Shown: piece by piece, positions 18,181 through 28,047 of the stretch
Layout of the letters: every line of letters begins with the position of its first letter
Numbering within the stretch: the first letter of the stretch is position 1
From: Colwellia sp. 39_35_sub15_T18
GTDB taxonomy: Bacteria; Pseudomonadota; Gammaproteobacteria; Enterobacterales; Alteromonadaceae
Direction of reading: 5' to 3'
Assembly: GCA_002162675.1 (NCBI GenBank)
Contig: MAAE01000032.1
Span: 62,001-126,000 of the forward strand
DNA length: 64,000 bases
Made by a program: the position numbers and the translations under genes
Notes under the pieces: model-generated
Database searches by the model: none
Seen by the model: only the letters and a program-made list of their open reading frames with translations
What the model was told of the DNA's origin: nothing

Positions 18181-18543
18181 ATGGCAAAAGTGCTGGTCGT
18201 TGATGATTCCAACTCGATAAGAGATATGGTCAGTTTTACCTTGAAAAGTGCTGGTTACCAAACAGTTGAAGCGAAAGATGGTCGGGAAGGGCTAAATAAA
18301 GCGCAAGGTGAAGGTTTTGATCTGGTTATTTCGGATGTCAATATGCCTAATATGGACGGTATAACCCTATGTGCAGAGTTAAGAAAACTCGCTAACTTTA
18401 AATTTACCCCTATATTGATGTTAACAACAGAGAGTTCAACAGACATGAAGATGCGAGGAAAGTCGGCAGGTGCAACAGGGTGGTTAGTGAAACCTTTTAA
18501 TCCCGAAAAGTTGCTAGCAACAATCAAAAGAGTCGTTCGCTAA
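18181..18543 (+). CDS. CheY-like single-domain response regulator
   Basis: 120-residue receiver domain only. The acidic pair DD at 8-9, phospho-acceptor Asp52 (VISDVNMPNMDG), Thr in MLTTESS and the switch lysine in VKPFNPE are all present. It is the likely phosphate sink or output of the CheA encoded next. AGGAG lies about seven bases before ATG 18181. Whether it binds flagellar FliM cannot be told. No cheZ or cheC is present in the locus, so dephosphorylation may rely on intrinsic turnover or on other proteins. Confidence 0.9.
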   Translation: MAKVLVVDDSNSIRDMVSFTLKSAGYQTVEAKDGREGLNKAQGEGFDLVISDVNMPNMDGITLCAELRKLANFKFTPILMLTTESSTDMKMRGKSAGATGWLVKPFNPEKLLATIKRVVR

Positions 18544-18576
18544 GCCGTTAGTTATACAATTTTGTAAGGGAATCTC

Positions 18577-20721
18577 ATGAGTGTTGATTTATCACAGTTT
18601 ATCCCAAGCTTTTTAGAAGAAAGCTTTGAAGGTCTTGAATTAATGGAGTCAAGCCTGCTCAATTTGCAACCAGGTGATCATGAATCTATCCATTCTATAT
18701 TTAGAGCCGCCCACTCCATCAAAGGCGGTGCTGGGACCTTTGGTTTTGACTCAGTGACAGAATTTACTCATTTAGTTGAAACCTTACTAGATGAGATGCG
18801 TGATGGTCGCCGTGATGTTGATCCTAAAGATGTTGAGATTTTATTGGCCGCTGTAGATTGTATGCGATTGTTAATAGAGGCAGCTCGTGATGAAGAAGAT
18901 TACGATCAAGATAAAGTAGCACAAACCACCAAGCAACTAGAGCAGACTTTAGCTGTAAACAGCGATGATAATTCAACAATACCAGCCGCTAGTGAAAATG
19001 CTGAGCAGACGCCAGCAATGGCTAAATACAATATTCATTTTGTACCAGAGCATAACTTAGCTAAAACAGGTAACGACCCACTCTTTTTGTTTAGTGCCTT
19101 AGCTGAACTCGGTGAATTGACCATTAAAGCAGTAACGAGTGAGTTACCCGCACTTACCGATATTGATCCGCAAGAGTTATACCTTAGTTGGAATTTAATT
19201 TTAACCACAGAGGCAACGATAGAAGAAATACAGGAAATTTTTGAGTGGGTTGAAGATGAATGCGAATTAAAAATCACTCAAATTGACAATGATAAAGTCA
19301 CTAACGACAGTGATAAAACTACTCACAAGGATGTTTCTAACGAAGAACTTAAACAAACAGATATTCCTACTATCGCAACCACGTCTCAGTCGAGTGATAA
19401 CAATGCTGAGCAAGCCAATGTTACTTCAGGAGGAGTCTCAAAAGAGCAAGCAGCTAAGCCTAAAACAAAAGCGAAAGCTGAAGTAGGCTCTATACGTGTA
19501 GGCGTTGATAAAGTAGACAATTTAATTAACTTAGTCGGCGAGCTTGTTATAACTCAATCAATGTTGTCCGAGTTGGGTAACGACTTTCAAATGGATAAAA
19601 TAGAGCGTTTAACCAATGGTTTAGAGCAGTTACTGCAAAATACCAAAGAACTACAAGAAAGTGTTATGCGTATTCGCATGCTCCCTATTAGTTTTGCCTT
19701 TAACCGCTTTCCGCGCTTAGTTCACGATTTAGCCATTAAAACGGGTAAAGCAATGGAGTTGGTGATCAAGGGAGAACAAACAGAGCTTGATAAAACGGTT
19801 ATGGAGCAAATTGGCGACCCCTTGGTACATTTAGTGCGTAATGCTGTTGACCACGGTATAGAGTCAGCAGAAGTTCGTCTTGCTAATGGCAAACCAGAAA
19901 AAGGCACCATTTCACTTGATGCCTATCATCAAGGTGGCAACATTGTTATCGAAATATCTGATGATGGCGGTGGTATTGATCGACAAAAAGTTTTTGCTAA
20001 AGCGGTAGAAAAAGGCATTGTCGAACCAAACGCTACTCTTACTGACAGTCAGGTATTTGACCTCCTTTTTGAACCTGGATTTTCTACGGCGGATCAGGTC
20101 ACTGATATTTCAGGTCGTGGCGTTGGTATGGATGTAGTGAAACGTAACATTCAATCCTTAGGTGGTCGAATTCAAGTTGAATCTACCGCAGGTAAAGGCA
20201 GTTGTTTTAAAGTAAATTTACCCTTAACTCTCGCTATTCTTGACGGGCAATTAGTTAAGGTGGGTAGTGAAACTTATATCATCCCTTTAATCTCTATTGT
20301 TGAATCTTTGCAAGTTGACAATGAACTTGTTAATCGCGTATCAGGTGACATGGCCTTGTATCGTCTTCGAGATGAAAATGTACCTATTTTACCCATTTAT
20401 CAAATGTTTGGCTTAAAAACTGAGTACACCAGTATCAATAACGCGTTACTTGTTGTTGTAGAAGCTGATGGTCAAAAAGTGGGCTTGATGGTTGACAATT
20501 TATTAGCGCAGCAACAAGTGGTGATAAAAAGTTTAAAAGAAAATTATCAGCAAGTTATCGGTATTTCAGGCGCGACAATTCTTGGTGATGGTTCGGTTGC
20601 CATGATATTAGACATTCCAGGTATGATTCAAATGGCTTTGACTCACGCCCAAAATAAACGTCATAACACTCCTCACAATAAAACGAGTCTAGAAAATACA
20701 GTTATAGGAGAGTATAGCTAA
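18577..20721 (+). CDS. cheA: Chemotaxis histidine kinase CheA
   Basis: 714 residues. P1/Hpt carries His46 (RAAHSIKGGAGTFGF). A region at about 150-235 resembles a second alpha/beta adaptor, followed by a low-complexity Asn/Thr-rich linker (about 240-300). Then come the dimerisation helices, HATPase_c (EQIGDPLVHLVRNAVDHG, DDGGGID, GRGVGMDVV) and a C-terminal CheW-like P5 domain. CheA autophosphorylates and passes phosphate to CheY and CheB. The stop TAA shares its last base with the ATG of the following cheW, implying coupling. A second CheA for flagellar taxis is expected elsewhere but not in this window. Confidence 0.95.
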   Translation: MSVDLSQFIPSFLEESFEGLELMESSLLNLQPGDHESIHSIFRAAHSIKGGAGTFGFDSVTEFTHLVETLLDEMRDGRRDVDPKDVEILLAAVDCMRLLIEAARDEEDYDQDKVAQTTKQLEQTLAVNSDDNSTIPAASENAEQTPAMAKYNIHFVPEHNLAKTGNDPLFLFSALAELGELTIKAVTSELPALTDIDPQELYLSWNLILTTEATIEEIQEIFEWVEDECELKITQIDNDKVTNDSDKTTHKDVSNEELKQTDIPTIATTSQSSDNNAEQANVTSGGVSKEQAAKPKTKAKAEVGSIRVGVDKVDNLINLVGELVITQSMLSELGNDFQMDKIERLTNGLEQLLQNTKELQESVMRIRMLPISFAFNRFPRLVHDLAIKTGKAMELVIKGEQTELDKTVMEQIGDPLVHLVRNAVDHGIESAEVRLANGKPEKGTISLDAYHQGGNIVIEISDDGGGIDRQKVFAKAVEKGIVEPNATLTDSQVFDLLFEPGFSTADQVTDISGRGVGMDVVKRNIQSLGGRIQVESTAGKGSCFKVNLPLTLAILDGQLVKVGSETYIIPLISIVESLQVDNELVNRVSGDMALYRLRDENVPILPIYQMFGLKTEYTSINNALLVVVEADGQKVGLMVDNLLAQQQVVIKSLKENYQQVIGISGATILGDGSVAMILDIPGMIQMALTHAQNKRHNTPHNKTSLENTVIGEYS

Positions 20722-21248
20722 TGGATATTCAAGATCTCGCCACTGATATTCCCTCTCAGGGAGAGCATGCTGTTGAAGGCATTGAGTTTATTACTAGTGG
20801 TGAGCAGTATTTAACTTTTTTACTCGCTAGTGAGCAATACGCAGTTGATATTTTGTGCGTTGAAGAAATAAGAAGTTGGGAACGACCCACTAAAATACCA
20901 AATTCTCCTAGCTATATTAAAGGTGTCATCAACATGCGTGGCATTATTGTTCCTATCGTTGATTTGCGAGTTAAATTCAATATAGGTGAAGCGAGTTACC
21001 ATGAAACAACCGTGGTAATTGTTTTAACTTATCAAGCTGAAGAAACTTCCCGCACTATTGGTTTTGTTGTTGATGCTGTTTCGGATGTACTTAATGTCGA
21101 GGCAACTGAAATAAAAAACTCTCCATCATTTGGTGGCAGTGTACAACCTCAATATGTAGAAGGCTTAATTAATGTTGGTAAAAGCGTAGTGACATTACTG
21201 AATGTTGAAAATCTGCAGCAGGTTGAACAACACGCTTTGAATCATTAA
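20721..21248 (+). CDS. cheW: Chemotaxis coupling protein CheW (first copy)
   Basis: 175 residues with the CheW fold: YLTFLLASEQYAVDILCVEEIR, YIKGVINMRGIIVPIVDLR and VVDAVSDVL. A 30-residue N-terminal extension precedes the domain. CheW bridges CheA and receptors in the array. The start overlaps the cheA stop by one base (TAATG). The second cheW gene 44 bp downstream encodes a clearly related but divergent protein, so the pair are paralogues with possibly distinct positions in the array. Confidence 0.93.
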   Translation: MDIQDLATDIPSQGEHAVEGIEFITSGEQYLTFLLASEQYAVDILCVEEIRSWERPTKIPNSPSYIKGVINMRGIIVPIVDLRVKFNIGEASYHETTVVIVLTYQAEETSRTIGFVVDAVSDVLNVEATEIKNSPSFGGSVQPQYVEGLINVGKSVVTLLNVENLQQVEQHALNH

Positions 21249-21292
21249 TCCAGTGTTAATGATGAGCTATTAGCAATTAAAACGGAGTTAAG

Positions 21293-21760
21293 GTGAGTGA
21301 CATGAGTGACATAGAGCAAGAATATCTTACTTTTATATTACAAGGAGAAGAATACGGTGTTGATATTCTTTGTGTGCAAGAAATTCGAGTATGGAGTTCA
21401 GTAACCGAGTTACCTAATAAACCATCTTATATAAAGGGTGTCATTAATTTACGCGGTGTGATCATACCTATTATTGACTTACGTCAGCGTTTTTCCAAAG
21501 AGCCGCTCGATTATAACGAACAAACAGTCACTATTATTTTAAAACACCAAACTCAAGAGCGCACTATGGTGGTAGGTATAGTGGTTGATGCAGTATCAGA
21601 AGTGTATAAATTTAGTGATAAAGCAATCAGTAAAGCACCTGCTTTTGGCAGCAATATCGATAGCTGTTTTTTAAAAGGTTTAGCAAGTGTTGAAGAAAAA
21701 TTAGTTATTTTATTAGATAGTGCCGCTTTACTTAGTGAAGACGAACTCTACTGTATTTAA
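21293..21760 (+). CDS. cheW: Chemotaxis coupling protein CheW (second copy)
   Basis: 155 residues, CheW fold with YLTFILQGEEYGVDILCVQEIR, YIKGVINLRGVIIPIIDLR and VVDAVSEVY. Two starts are possible: GTG 21293, with GGAG five bases upstream, or ATG 21302, nine bases later; the domain is intact in either case. It resembles the preceding CheW strongly in these segments but lacks its long N-terminal extension. It is followed 24 bp later by the large receptor gene. Two adjacent cheW genes are typical of the Vibrio cholerae cluster III-like arrangement. Confidence 0.92.
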   Translation: MSDMSDIEQEYLTFILQGEEYGVDILCVQEIRVWSSVTELPNKPSYIKGVINLRGVIIPIIDLRQRFSKEPLDYNEQTVTIILKHQTQERTMVVGIVVDAVSEVYKFSDKAISKAPAFGSNIDSCFLKGLASVEEKLVILLDSAALLSEDELYCI

Positions 21761-21784
21761 ATACTTTAAGGCAAAGGAATAGCA

Positions 21785-24700
21785 ATGACCCCCAAACAAA
21801 TCAGTTTAGTTCAAATAAGTTGGCAAAAAGTACTGCCGATAGCCCCACAAGCCGCAGAAATTTTTTATGACACTCTATTTGAAATGGATCCGTCATTAAA
21901 ACCGTTATTTCCAAGTGATATGGCTGAGCAAGGCAAAAAGCTTATGGCAATGCTAGATACCGCAGTAAAGCTATTGGATCAACCTGACAAACTTATCCCC
22001 GCGGTACAAAAACTTGGGGTAAAGCATGTTGGTTACGATGTAAAAGCCGAGCACTACGATACGGTTGGTGCGGCACTAATAAAAACCTTATCAGCAGGTT
22101 TAGGTAAAGACTTCACTGCACCTGTAAAAAGGGCTTGGACAACAGTATATAACACGCTAGCTACTACTATGATTGATGCAGCAAATATGATTGATGCAGC
22201 AAACAACGTTGACAAAGGAACTAACATGGATATGAAAACTAAGCAAAATGCTCAAAATGATGAATTATCAGTGCAATTTCAAGGTGCATTAGCACAATCA
22301 GCTACAGCCTTTATTATGATAGATAGAGATTTTGAAATAACTTATGCAAATGAAGCTACAATGGTTTTGTTAAAAAAACATGAAGTAACCTTTGCCCAAA
22401 ACTGGCCCGGATTTAAAGCTGATGCCGATACGATTATAGGCACTAATATTGATAGCTTTCATAAAAATCCTGCGCATCAAAGAAAGTTACTTGATGATCC
22501 AAGTAACTTGCCTTATCAAACCGACATCAATATTAAGCATTTAACCTTTCAATTGAATGTCAGTGCTATTTCTGACTCAAATGGAGAGTACATTGGTAAT
22601 GCATTAGAGTGGCAAGATGTTAGTGCGGCAAGGTTACAGGCAAACAAAGCCGCACAACTGCAAGGGGCAATAGATCAGTCTGGTACCGCTAATATTATGA
22701 TTGATAGAGATTTTGTCATCACTTATGCCAATGATGCCACGCTTGCCTTGTTGAAAGAGCATGAAGTAACGTTTGCCCAAAATTGGCCGGGATTTAAAGC
22801 CGATCCTGAAGTTATTATTGGTACTAATATCGATAGTTTTCATAAAGACCCTGCTCACCAGCGCAAGCTTTTAGACGACCCCAGTAATTTACCTTACCAA
22901 ACTGACATTCAAATTAAACATTTAACCTTTCAATTAAATGTCACGGCAATCACGGACTCACAAGGGAAGTACATAGGTAATTCACTTGAGTGGCAAGATG
23001 TGACTGCGGCAAGGTTACAGGCAAACAAAGCCGCACAACTGCAAGGGGCAATAGATCAATCAGCTACGGCTAATATTATGATTGATAGAGATTTTGTCAT
23101 CACTTATGCCAATGATGCCACGCTTGCCTTGTTGAAAGAGCATGAAGCAACCTTTGCCCAAAATTGGCCGGGCTTTAAAGCCGATCCCGAGGTTATTATT
23201 GGCACTAATATTGATAGTTTTCATAAAAATCCCGCTCATCAACGCCAGCTTTTAGACGACCCCAGTAATTTGCCTTACCAAACCGACATTCAAGTGAAAC
23301 ATTTAACGTTTGAATTAAATGTCACGGCAATCATGGACTCAAAGGGGGAGTACATAGGCAATTCACTTGAGTGGCAAGATGTTACTGCGGCAAGGTTACA
23401 GGAAAACAAAGCCGCACAACTGCAAGGGGCAATAGATCAATCAGCTACGGCTAATATTATGATTGATAGAGATTTTGTCATCACTTATGCCAACGATGCC
23501 ACGCTTGCCTTGTTGAAAGAGCATGAAGCAACCTTTGCCCAAAATTGGCCGGGCTTTAAAGCCGATCCCGAAATTATTATTGGCACCAATATTGATAGTT
23601 TTCATAAAAATCCCGCTCATCAACGCCAGCTTCTAAACGACCCCAGCAATTTACCTTACCAAACCGACATTCAAATTAAACACTTAACCTTTCAATTAAA
23701 TGTCACGGCAATTATGGACTCAACAGGTGAGTACATAGGTAATTCACTTGAGTGGCAAAATGTTACCGCAGCAAGAGAAAAGTCCATAGAAGTAGGGCGT
23801 TTAAGCTCAGCCGTTAATGGCATGACCACTAACTTAATGATGGCAGACAAAGACGGTAATATTGTTTATGCAAACCCATCGGTTAAAACCATGTTGCGTC
23901 GCAGAGAAGTGCAATTACAAACAGTATTGCCCTCATTTAGAGTTGATACCATGGTAGGAACCAATTTTGATACCTTTCATAAGAACCCTGCCCATCAGCA
24001 AAACTTATTAGGTAATCCTGCTAACATGCCCTACGACACTGAAATTTCTGTGGCGGGGCTAACTTTTCAATTGATCGCTATCGCCTTAATGGATGAAGAA
24101 GGAAATCATGTCGGTACTGCCGTGCAATGGCTGGATTTAACTGAAGAAAAAGATGCACAAAGCCAAATTGAAAATTTAATTGGTGATGCAACGTCAGGCA
24201 CCTTAGATAGCCGAATAGACACCGAAGAATATCAAGGTTTTATGAAAGCTCTTGGTGAAAATATTAATGGTTTAATGGACGCCATTGTCGCCCCAATCAC
24301 TGATGCTATTAATGTAGCGCAAGCACTTGCTGAAGGTGATTTAACCCAAAATATGCGCAATGATTACGGTGGTGAATTTTTAGCGCTTGCTAATGCCATG
24401 AATGGCTCTATGGATAACTTGAGTAATATGGTTGATGAAATTCGTGGAGCCTCTACCAATGTATTTGATTCAGCAAGAGAAATTGCTCAAGGAAATAGCG
24501 AATTAAGTCATCGCACTGAATCTCAAGCTTCTAGCCTTGAAGAAACAGCATCGGCTATGGAAGAGCTAACAAGCACAGTACAACAAAATGCTGAAAACTC
24601 CACGGAAGCCAGTAAATTGTCTAACACCGTGATGGAAAAAGCGACAAATGGTGGTTCAGTAGTGCGCAATGCAATTACCGCGATGAGTGATATTAATAAA

Positions 24701-25321
24701 TCCAGTAAAAAAATTGCCGATATCATCAGTGTTATTGATGAAATAGCATTCCAAACTAATTTACTGGCGCTAAATGCCGCAGTTGAAGCAGCAAGGGCGG
24801 GTGAACAAGGTCGTGGATTTGCGGTAGTAGCGGCAGAGGTTCGTAACTTAGCCCAACGTTCGGCAGGTGCAGCAAAAGAAATTAAAGGCCTAATCAATGA
24901 CAGTGTCGAAGCTGTTGGTCAAGGGACTAAACTGGTTGATGAAACAGGGCAAACATTCAGTGAGCTTGTTACCTCCATTGAAGAAGTCAGTAACATGATC
25001 AGTGATATTGATAGTGCAGGTAAAGAACAGTCGGCAGGTATTGGTGAGGTAAGTGCAGCCGTTAGTCAAATGGATGAAATGACACAACAAAATGCCGCTT
25101 TAGTTGAAGAGGCTGCGGCATCAAGTAAATCGATGGAAGAGCAATCGCAAGCACTATTAGAGCAAGTGGCATTTTTCAATAATGGCGATAATAGCGAGAA
25201 GCCAGCGGCGCCAGCCCCGAGGAAAAAACCTGTGCAAGCAGTAGCACCTAGAAGAGCTATGAAAAAGGCGAAAAATACACGCATACAAACGACAAGTGAC
25301 CAAGAATGGGAGGAGTTTTAA
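21785..25321 (+). CDS. Soluble globin-PAS-MCP chemoreceptor
   Basis: 1178 residues, no membrane helix. Residues 1-135 form a flavohemoglobin-type globin. Tyr28 (IFYDTLF), Gln49 and His81 (VKHVGY) fall at the B10, E7 and F8 positions by eye-alignment to Hmp, so heme binding is plausible. Four nearly identical 127-residue PAS units (165-672) and a divergent fifth PAS (673-795) follow. Then come a HAMP-like segment, an MCP signalling hairpin ([19 protein letters not shown] tip) and a C-terminal EWEEF, a W-x-x-F tether for CheR. The start has GGAATAGC upstream. An internal AAGGA and in-frame ATG at 22226 could give a globin-less isoform. Ligand (O2, NO or redox) is inferred, not shown. Confidence 0.93.
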   Translation: MTPKQISLVQISWQKVLPIAPQAAEIFYDTLFEMDPSLKPLFPSDMAEQGKKLMAMLDTAVKLLDQPDKLIPAVQKLGVKHVGYDVKAEHYDTVGAALIKTLSAGLGKDFTAPVKRAWTTVYNTLATTMIDAANMIDAANNVDKGTNMDMKTKQNAQNDELSVQFQGALAQSATAFIMIDRDFEITYANEATMVLLKKHEVTFAQNWPGFKADADTIIGTNIDSFHKNPAHQRKLLDDPSNLPYQTDINIKHLTFQLNVSAISDSNGEYIGNALEWQDVSAARLQANKAAQLQGAIDQSGTANIMIDRDFVITYANDATLALLKEHEVTFAQNWPGFKADPEVIIGTNIDSFHKDPAHQRKLLDDPSNLPYQTDIQIKHLTFQLNVTAITDSQGKYIGNSLEWQDVTAARLQANKAAQLQGAIDQSATANIMIDRDFVITYANDATLALLKEHEATFAQNWPGFKADPEVIIGTNIDSFHKNPAHQRQLLDDPSNLPYQTDIQVKHLTFELNVTAIMDSKGEYIGNSLEWQDVTAARLQENKAAQLQGAIDQSATANIMIDRDFVITYANDATLALLKEHEATFAQNWPGFKADPEIIIGTNIDSFHKNPAHQRQLLNDPSNLPYQTDIQIKHLTFQLNVTAIMDSTGEYIGNSLEWQNVTAAREKSIEVGRLSSAVNGMTTNLMMADKDGNIVYANPSVKTMLRRREVQLQTVLPSFRVDTMVGTNFDTFHKNPAHQQNLLGNPANMPYDTEISVAGLTFQLIAIALMDEEGNHVGTAVQWLDLTEEKDAQSQIENLIGDATSGTLDSRIDTEEYQGFMKALGENINGLMDAIVAPITDAINVAQALAEGDLTQNMRNDYGGEFLALANAMNGSMDNLSNMVDEIRGASTNVFDSAREIAQGNSELSHRTESQASSLEETASAMEELTSTVQQNAENSTEASKLSNTVMEKATNGGSVVRNAITAMSDINKSSKKIADIISVIDEIAFQTNLLALNAAVEAARAGEQGRGFAVVAAEVRNLAQRSAGAAKEIKGLINDSVEAVGQGTKLVDETGQTFSELVTSIEEVSNMISDIDSAGKEQSAGIGEVSAAVSQMDEMTQQNAALVEEAAASSKSMEEQSQALLEQVAFFNNGDNSEKPAAPAPRKKPVQAVAPRRAMKKAKNTRIQTTSDQEWEEF
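22214..22228 (+). promoter_or_regulatory. Internal ribosome binding site and ATG at the globin/PAS junction
   Basis: AAAGGAA is followed six bases later by ATG at 22226, in frame with the receptor (Met148). An 18-bp tandem duplication (ATGATTGATGCAGCAAA twice) lies at 22170-22205, just before it. The arrangement fits an old start of a globin-less receptor gene now embedded in a fusion. Use in vivo is inferred. Confidence 0.5.
22277..23800 (+). repeat. Four 381-bp tandem repeats encoding PAS units
   Basis: Units start at 22277, 22658, 23039 and 23420, exactly 381 bp (127 codons) apart. Units 2-4 are almost identical in DNA as well as protein (same 20-base stretches across unit boundaries). 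Unit 1 is more diverged. A fifth PAS beginning at 23801 is homologous but strongly diverged. This indicates recent duplication or gene conversion inside the receptor gene. Confidence 0.93.
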
Positions 25322-25327
25322 CAACCA

Positions 25328-26197
25328 ATGAAGCCAAACAGTCAAAATGGTCGAGATAAAGCTGTACGTCTATCTGATGATGATTTTGCTTTTATATGTG
25401 ATTTTGTTTATCAGTCTACAGGGATTGTTCTTAATGATAATAAGCGAGAAATGGTTTATAGACGACTTACTCGTATTGTTAGAGAGCGAAAATTAAACTC
25501 ATTCAGTGACTACTGTCAGTTATTGAAACAACAGGGAGCTCAAGAAAAAGACTATTTTATTAATGCGATAACGACAAATTTAACCAGTTTTTTTCGTGAG
25601 CAACACCATTTTGATTATTTGGTTAATGAAGAGTTACCAAGGTTAATGGCTGAAAAAACAGTACAAGCCAATGGTAAAAAGCGTTTAAGAATATGGTCTA
25701 GTGCCAGCTCTACAGGCGAAGAACCTTATAGCATTGCCATATCAGTATTGGAAGCAATGCAAGAACAATTATCAAGCTGGGACGCTAAAATTTTAGCAAC
25801 CGACATTGACTCTAACGTACTCGCAGCAGGTAAAGCCGGTATATATGAGGATCGTCGTATCGAAAGTTTAAGTGAAAAATTTAAACAGCGCTATTTCCAT
25901 CGAGGTGTTGGTAAAAATTCAAGTAACGTGAGAGTGGACAAAAAGCTCAGTGATTTAATTACTTTTAAGCAGTTAAACTTGTTGCATGAGTGGCCAATGA
26001 AAGGAGAATTTGATGTGATTTTTTGTCGCAATGTCATCATTTATTTTGATAAGCCTACCCAACAAGAGTTATTCACGCGTTATTATGATTTGTTAAAACC
26101 TGGCGGGTTATTGATGTTGGGACACAGCGAAAATTTAGGTGAGTTTCAGCAACATTTCAACACGATAGGTCGAACTATGTTTAGAAAAAGCAAGTAA
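25328..26197 (+). CDS. cheR: Chemoreceptor glutamate methyltransferase CheR
   Basis: 289 residues. An N-terminal helical CheR domain (DFVYQSTGIVLNDNKREMVYRR) is followed by a SAM-binding domain with WSSASSTGEEPYSIAI, ATDIDSNVL, FDVIFCRNVIIYFD and the final GLLMLGHSE. CheR transfers methyl groups from SAM to receptor glutamates for adaptation. The beta-subdomain that binds W-x-x-F pentapeptides appears to be present, and the receptor encoded six bases upstream ends in EWEEF, so tethering is likely. The ribosome binding site (GAGGAG) lies within the end of the receptor gene. Confidence 0.95.
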   Translation: MKPNSQNGRDKAVRLSDDDFAFICDFVYQSTGIVLNDNKREMVYRRLTRIVRERKLNSFSDYCQLLKQQGAQEKDYFINAITTNLTSFFREQHHFDYLVNEELPRLMAEKTVQANGKKRLRIWSSASSTGEEPYSIAISVLEAMQEQLSSWDAKILATDIDSNVLAAGKAGIYEDRRIESLSEKFKQRYFHRGVGKNSSNVRVDKKLSDLITFKQLNLLHEWPMKGEFDVIFCRNVIIYFDKPTQQELFTRYYDLLKPGGLLMLGHSENLGEFQQHFNTIGRTMFRKSK

Positions 26198-26245
26198 TAA
26201 ACCTAAAGCAGAGTTGATGAAAACTAAGCATAAATAGGAAGTCTA

Positions 26246-26905
26246 GTGCATAGGAATAAACATTTACAAGTGGATCATTGTTTGCGGTATTGCTTGCCTG
26301 AGTTTACTCATGTAAATCACTATTGGGATAAACAAAGAGAAAAAGTGGTTGCTAAAATATTGCCCGGTGAACTTTATATGACCGCAGAAAAGGTAGTTAT
26401 AGCAACAACCTTAGGGTCGTGCATTGCGGCTTGCATTTGGGATGAACAAGCTAAAATTGGTGGCATGAACCACTTTATGTTGCCGTTAACTACCAAAGAA
26501 GTTCATGAAGTTAACTGGGGGAAAAGAGAGCAAATGAGTGATGCCACTCGTTATGGTAATTTTGCTATGGAGCACCTTATTAATACTATTTTACGATGCG
26601 GGGGCAGAAGAGCCAATTTACGAGCCAAGCTTTTTGGTGGTGGAAAAATGATAAATCAGATGTCAGATGTCGGTCAGAAAAATGCTGACTTTGCTGTTGA
26701 TTATTTAGAGCAAGAAAATATTATTATTGATAGAAGTGACTTAGGTGATATATATCCAAGAAAAGTGATTTTTGAACCCTTTAGTGGTCGTGCTTTTGTT
26801 AAGCATCTCAATAATTTACACAACGATACTATAGTTCGCCGTGAGACTGATTACCGCAGTAAAATTGATAAAAAAGATGTTGAAGGTGATATTGAATTAT
26901 TTTAA
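26246..26905 (+). CDS. cheD: Chemoreceptor glutamine deamidase CheD
   Basis: 219 residues starting at GTG 26246, supported by AGGAAG five bases upstream. CheD deamidates receptor glutamines and in some systems binds receptors directly. The catalytic cysteine lies in TTLGSCIAACI and the histidine in GGMNHFMLP; RANLRAKLFGGG is the usual downstream block. There is no cheC partner in the locus. The C-terminus VEGDIELF ends in the same acidic E-L-F tail as two other proteins of this locus (28034 and 31427), which may be a shared docking motif. Confidence 0.94.
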   Translation: MHRNKHLQVDHCLRYCLPEFTHVNHYWDKQREKVVAKILPGELYMTAEKVVIATTLGSCIAACIWDEQAKIGGMNHFMLPLTTKEVHEVNWGKREQMSDATRYGNFAMEHLINTILRCGGRRANLRAKLFGGGKMINQMSDVGQKNADFAVDYLEQENIIIDRSDLGDIYPRKVIFEPFSGRAFVKHLNNLHNDTIVRRETDYRSKIDKKDVEGDIELF

Positions 26906-26949
26906 TACTTGGTTTAAGGAACATTAAACCACGAAGGGGTGTAATTAAT

Positions 26950-28047
26950 ATGAGTTTAATTAAAGTGCTGATCGTTGATGACTCTTCAGTGATTCGAAAT
27001 ATCATTAGAGATGCGTTAAGTATGGCTGATAATATTGAGGTTGTTGGTGAGGCTGAAGATCCTATTGTAGCGCGAGATATGATAAAACAACTAAACCCTG
27101 ATATTTTAACGCTGGATGTAGAAATGCCTAAAATGGATGGCATTACTTTTTTGTCTAATTTAATGCGTTTACGCCCTATGCCAGTCATCATGCTTTCTAC
27201 TCTGACACAAAAAGGGGCAGAAACAACCTTACAAGCACTTGAGTTAGGAGCGATTGATTTTATCGCTAAACCTAGTGTGCAGGAACTTATTGCCAAAAAA
27301 GATAGCTTTAAAGAAGTGCTTATCGAAAAAATATTACAAGCGGTTAAAGTTGATCAAAAAAATTATCAACTTAGCCATGCACTCAGCAAAAATAATAGTG
27401 AACGTAGTTCAAGTATACTCCCTTTTAATGGTGTAAAACGCCGTAACCACATCATTGCTATTGGTGCTTCAACAGGGGGTACTGAAGCGATTAAAAGATT
27501 ATTAGAAAATTTACCTGCAAACTCTCCCCCTATCGTTATTACCCAGCACATACCAAAAAACTTTAGTTTTAGCTTTGCTAAGCGCCTGAATGATATGTGT
27601 CAGTTGCAAGTACATGAAGCAAGTCACGGGCAAAAAGTAAAAACGGGTCATGTATACATAGCGCCTGGAGATTTACACATGGAAATAACTCATAAAAATG
27701 GCGCTATGTTCTGCACCTTGCTTGATACAGAAGAAGTCAATCGCCATAAACCTGCTGTTGATGTGTTATTTGACTCATTATTGGATAACGCAAGTAATGT
27801 GCAAGCTGTACTATTAACTGGTATGGGACAAGATGGCGCACAAGGAATGCTTAGGTTAAAACAACAAGGCGCTAGAACTATCATTCAAGATAAAGCCAGT
27901 AGTCTTATTTGGGGGATGCCCGGTAAAGCACACGCACTTGACGCTCACACACTTGAGTTACCACTCATAAAAATAGGTAAAGCTATGCTTGAATATGCAG
28001 CTTTAGACAGAGATGGTATGAAAGAGGCTGCTTATGCTTATCAATAA
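26950..28047 (+). CDS. cheB: Chemoreceptor methylesterase CheB
   Basis: 365 residues: receiver domain (DDSS at 10-13, Asp56 in [11 protein letters not shown], lysine in AKPSVQ), a linker of about 30 residues, then the methylesterase domain. The catalytic serine is in [10 protein letters not shown], the histidine in [10 protein letters not shown] and the aspartate in MGQDGAQGM. Phosphorylated CheB removes methyl groups and completes the adaptation loop with CheR and CheD. The last 14 bases overlap the start of the following MCP-like gene, so both are probably translated together. Confidence 0.95.
   Translation: MSLIKVLIVDDSSVIRNIIRDALSMADNIEVVGEAEDPIVARDMIKQLNPDILTLDVEMPKMDGITFLSNLMRLRPMPVIMLSTLTQKGAETTLQALELGAIDFIAKPSVQELIAKKDSFKEVLIEKILQAVKVDQKNYQLSHALSKNNSERSSSILPFNGVKRRNHIIAIGASTGGTEAIKRLLENLPANSPPIVITQHIPKNFSFSFAKRLNDMCQLQVHEASHGQKVKTGHVYIAPGDLHMEITHKNGAMFCTLLDTEEVNRHKPAVDVLFDSLLDNASNVQAVLLTGMGQDGAQGMLRLKQQGARTIIQDKASSLIWGMPGKAHALDAHTLELPLIKIGKAMLEYAALDRDGMKEAAYAYQ

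Noticed and set aside
22634-23623. Three near-identical minus-strand ORFs of 60-74 aa
   Set aside because: Antisense shadows of the tandem PAS repeats; their similarity simply mirrors the repeat.
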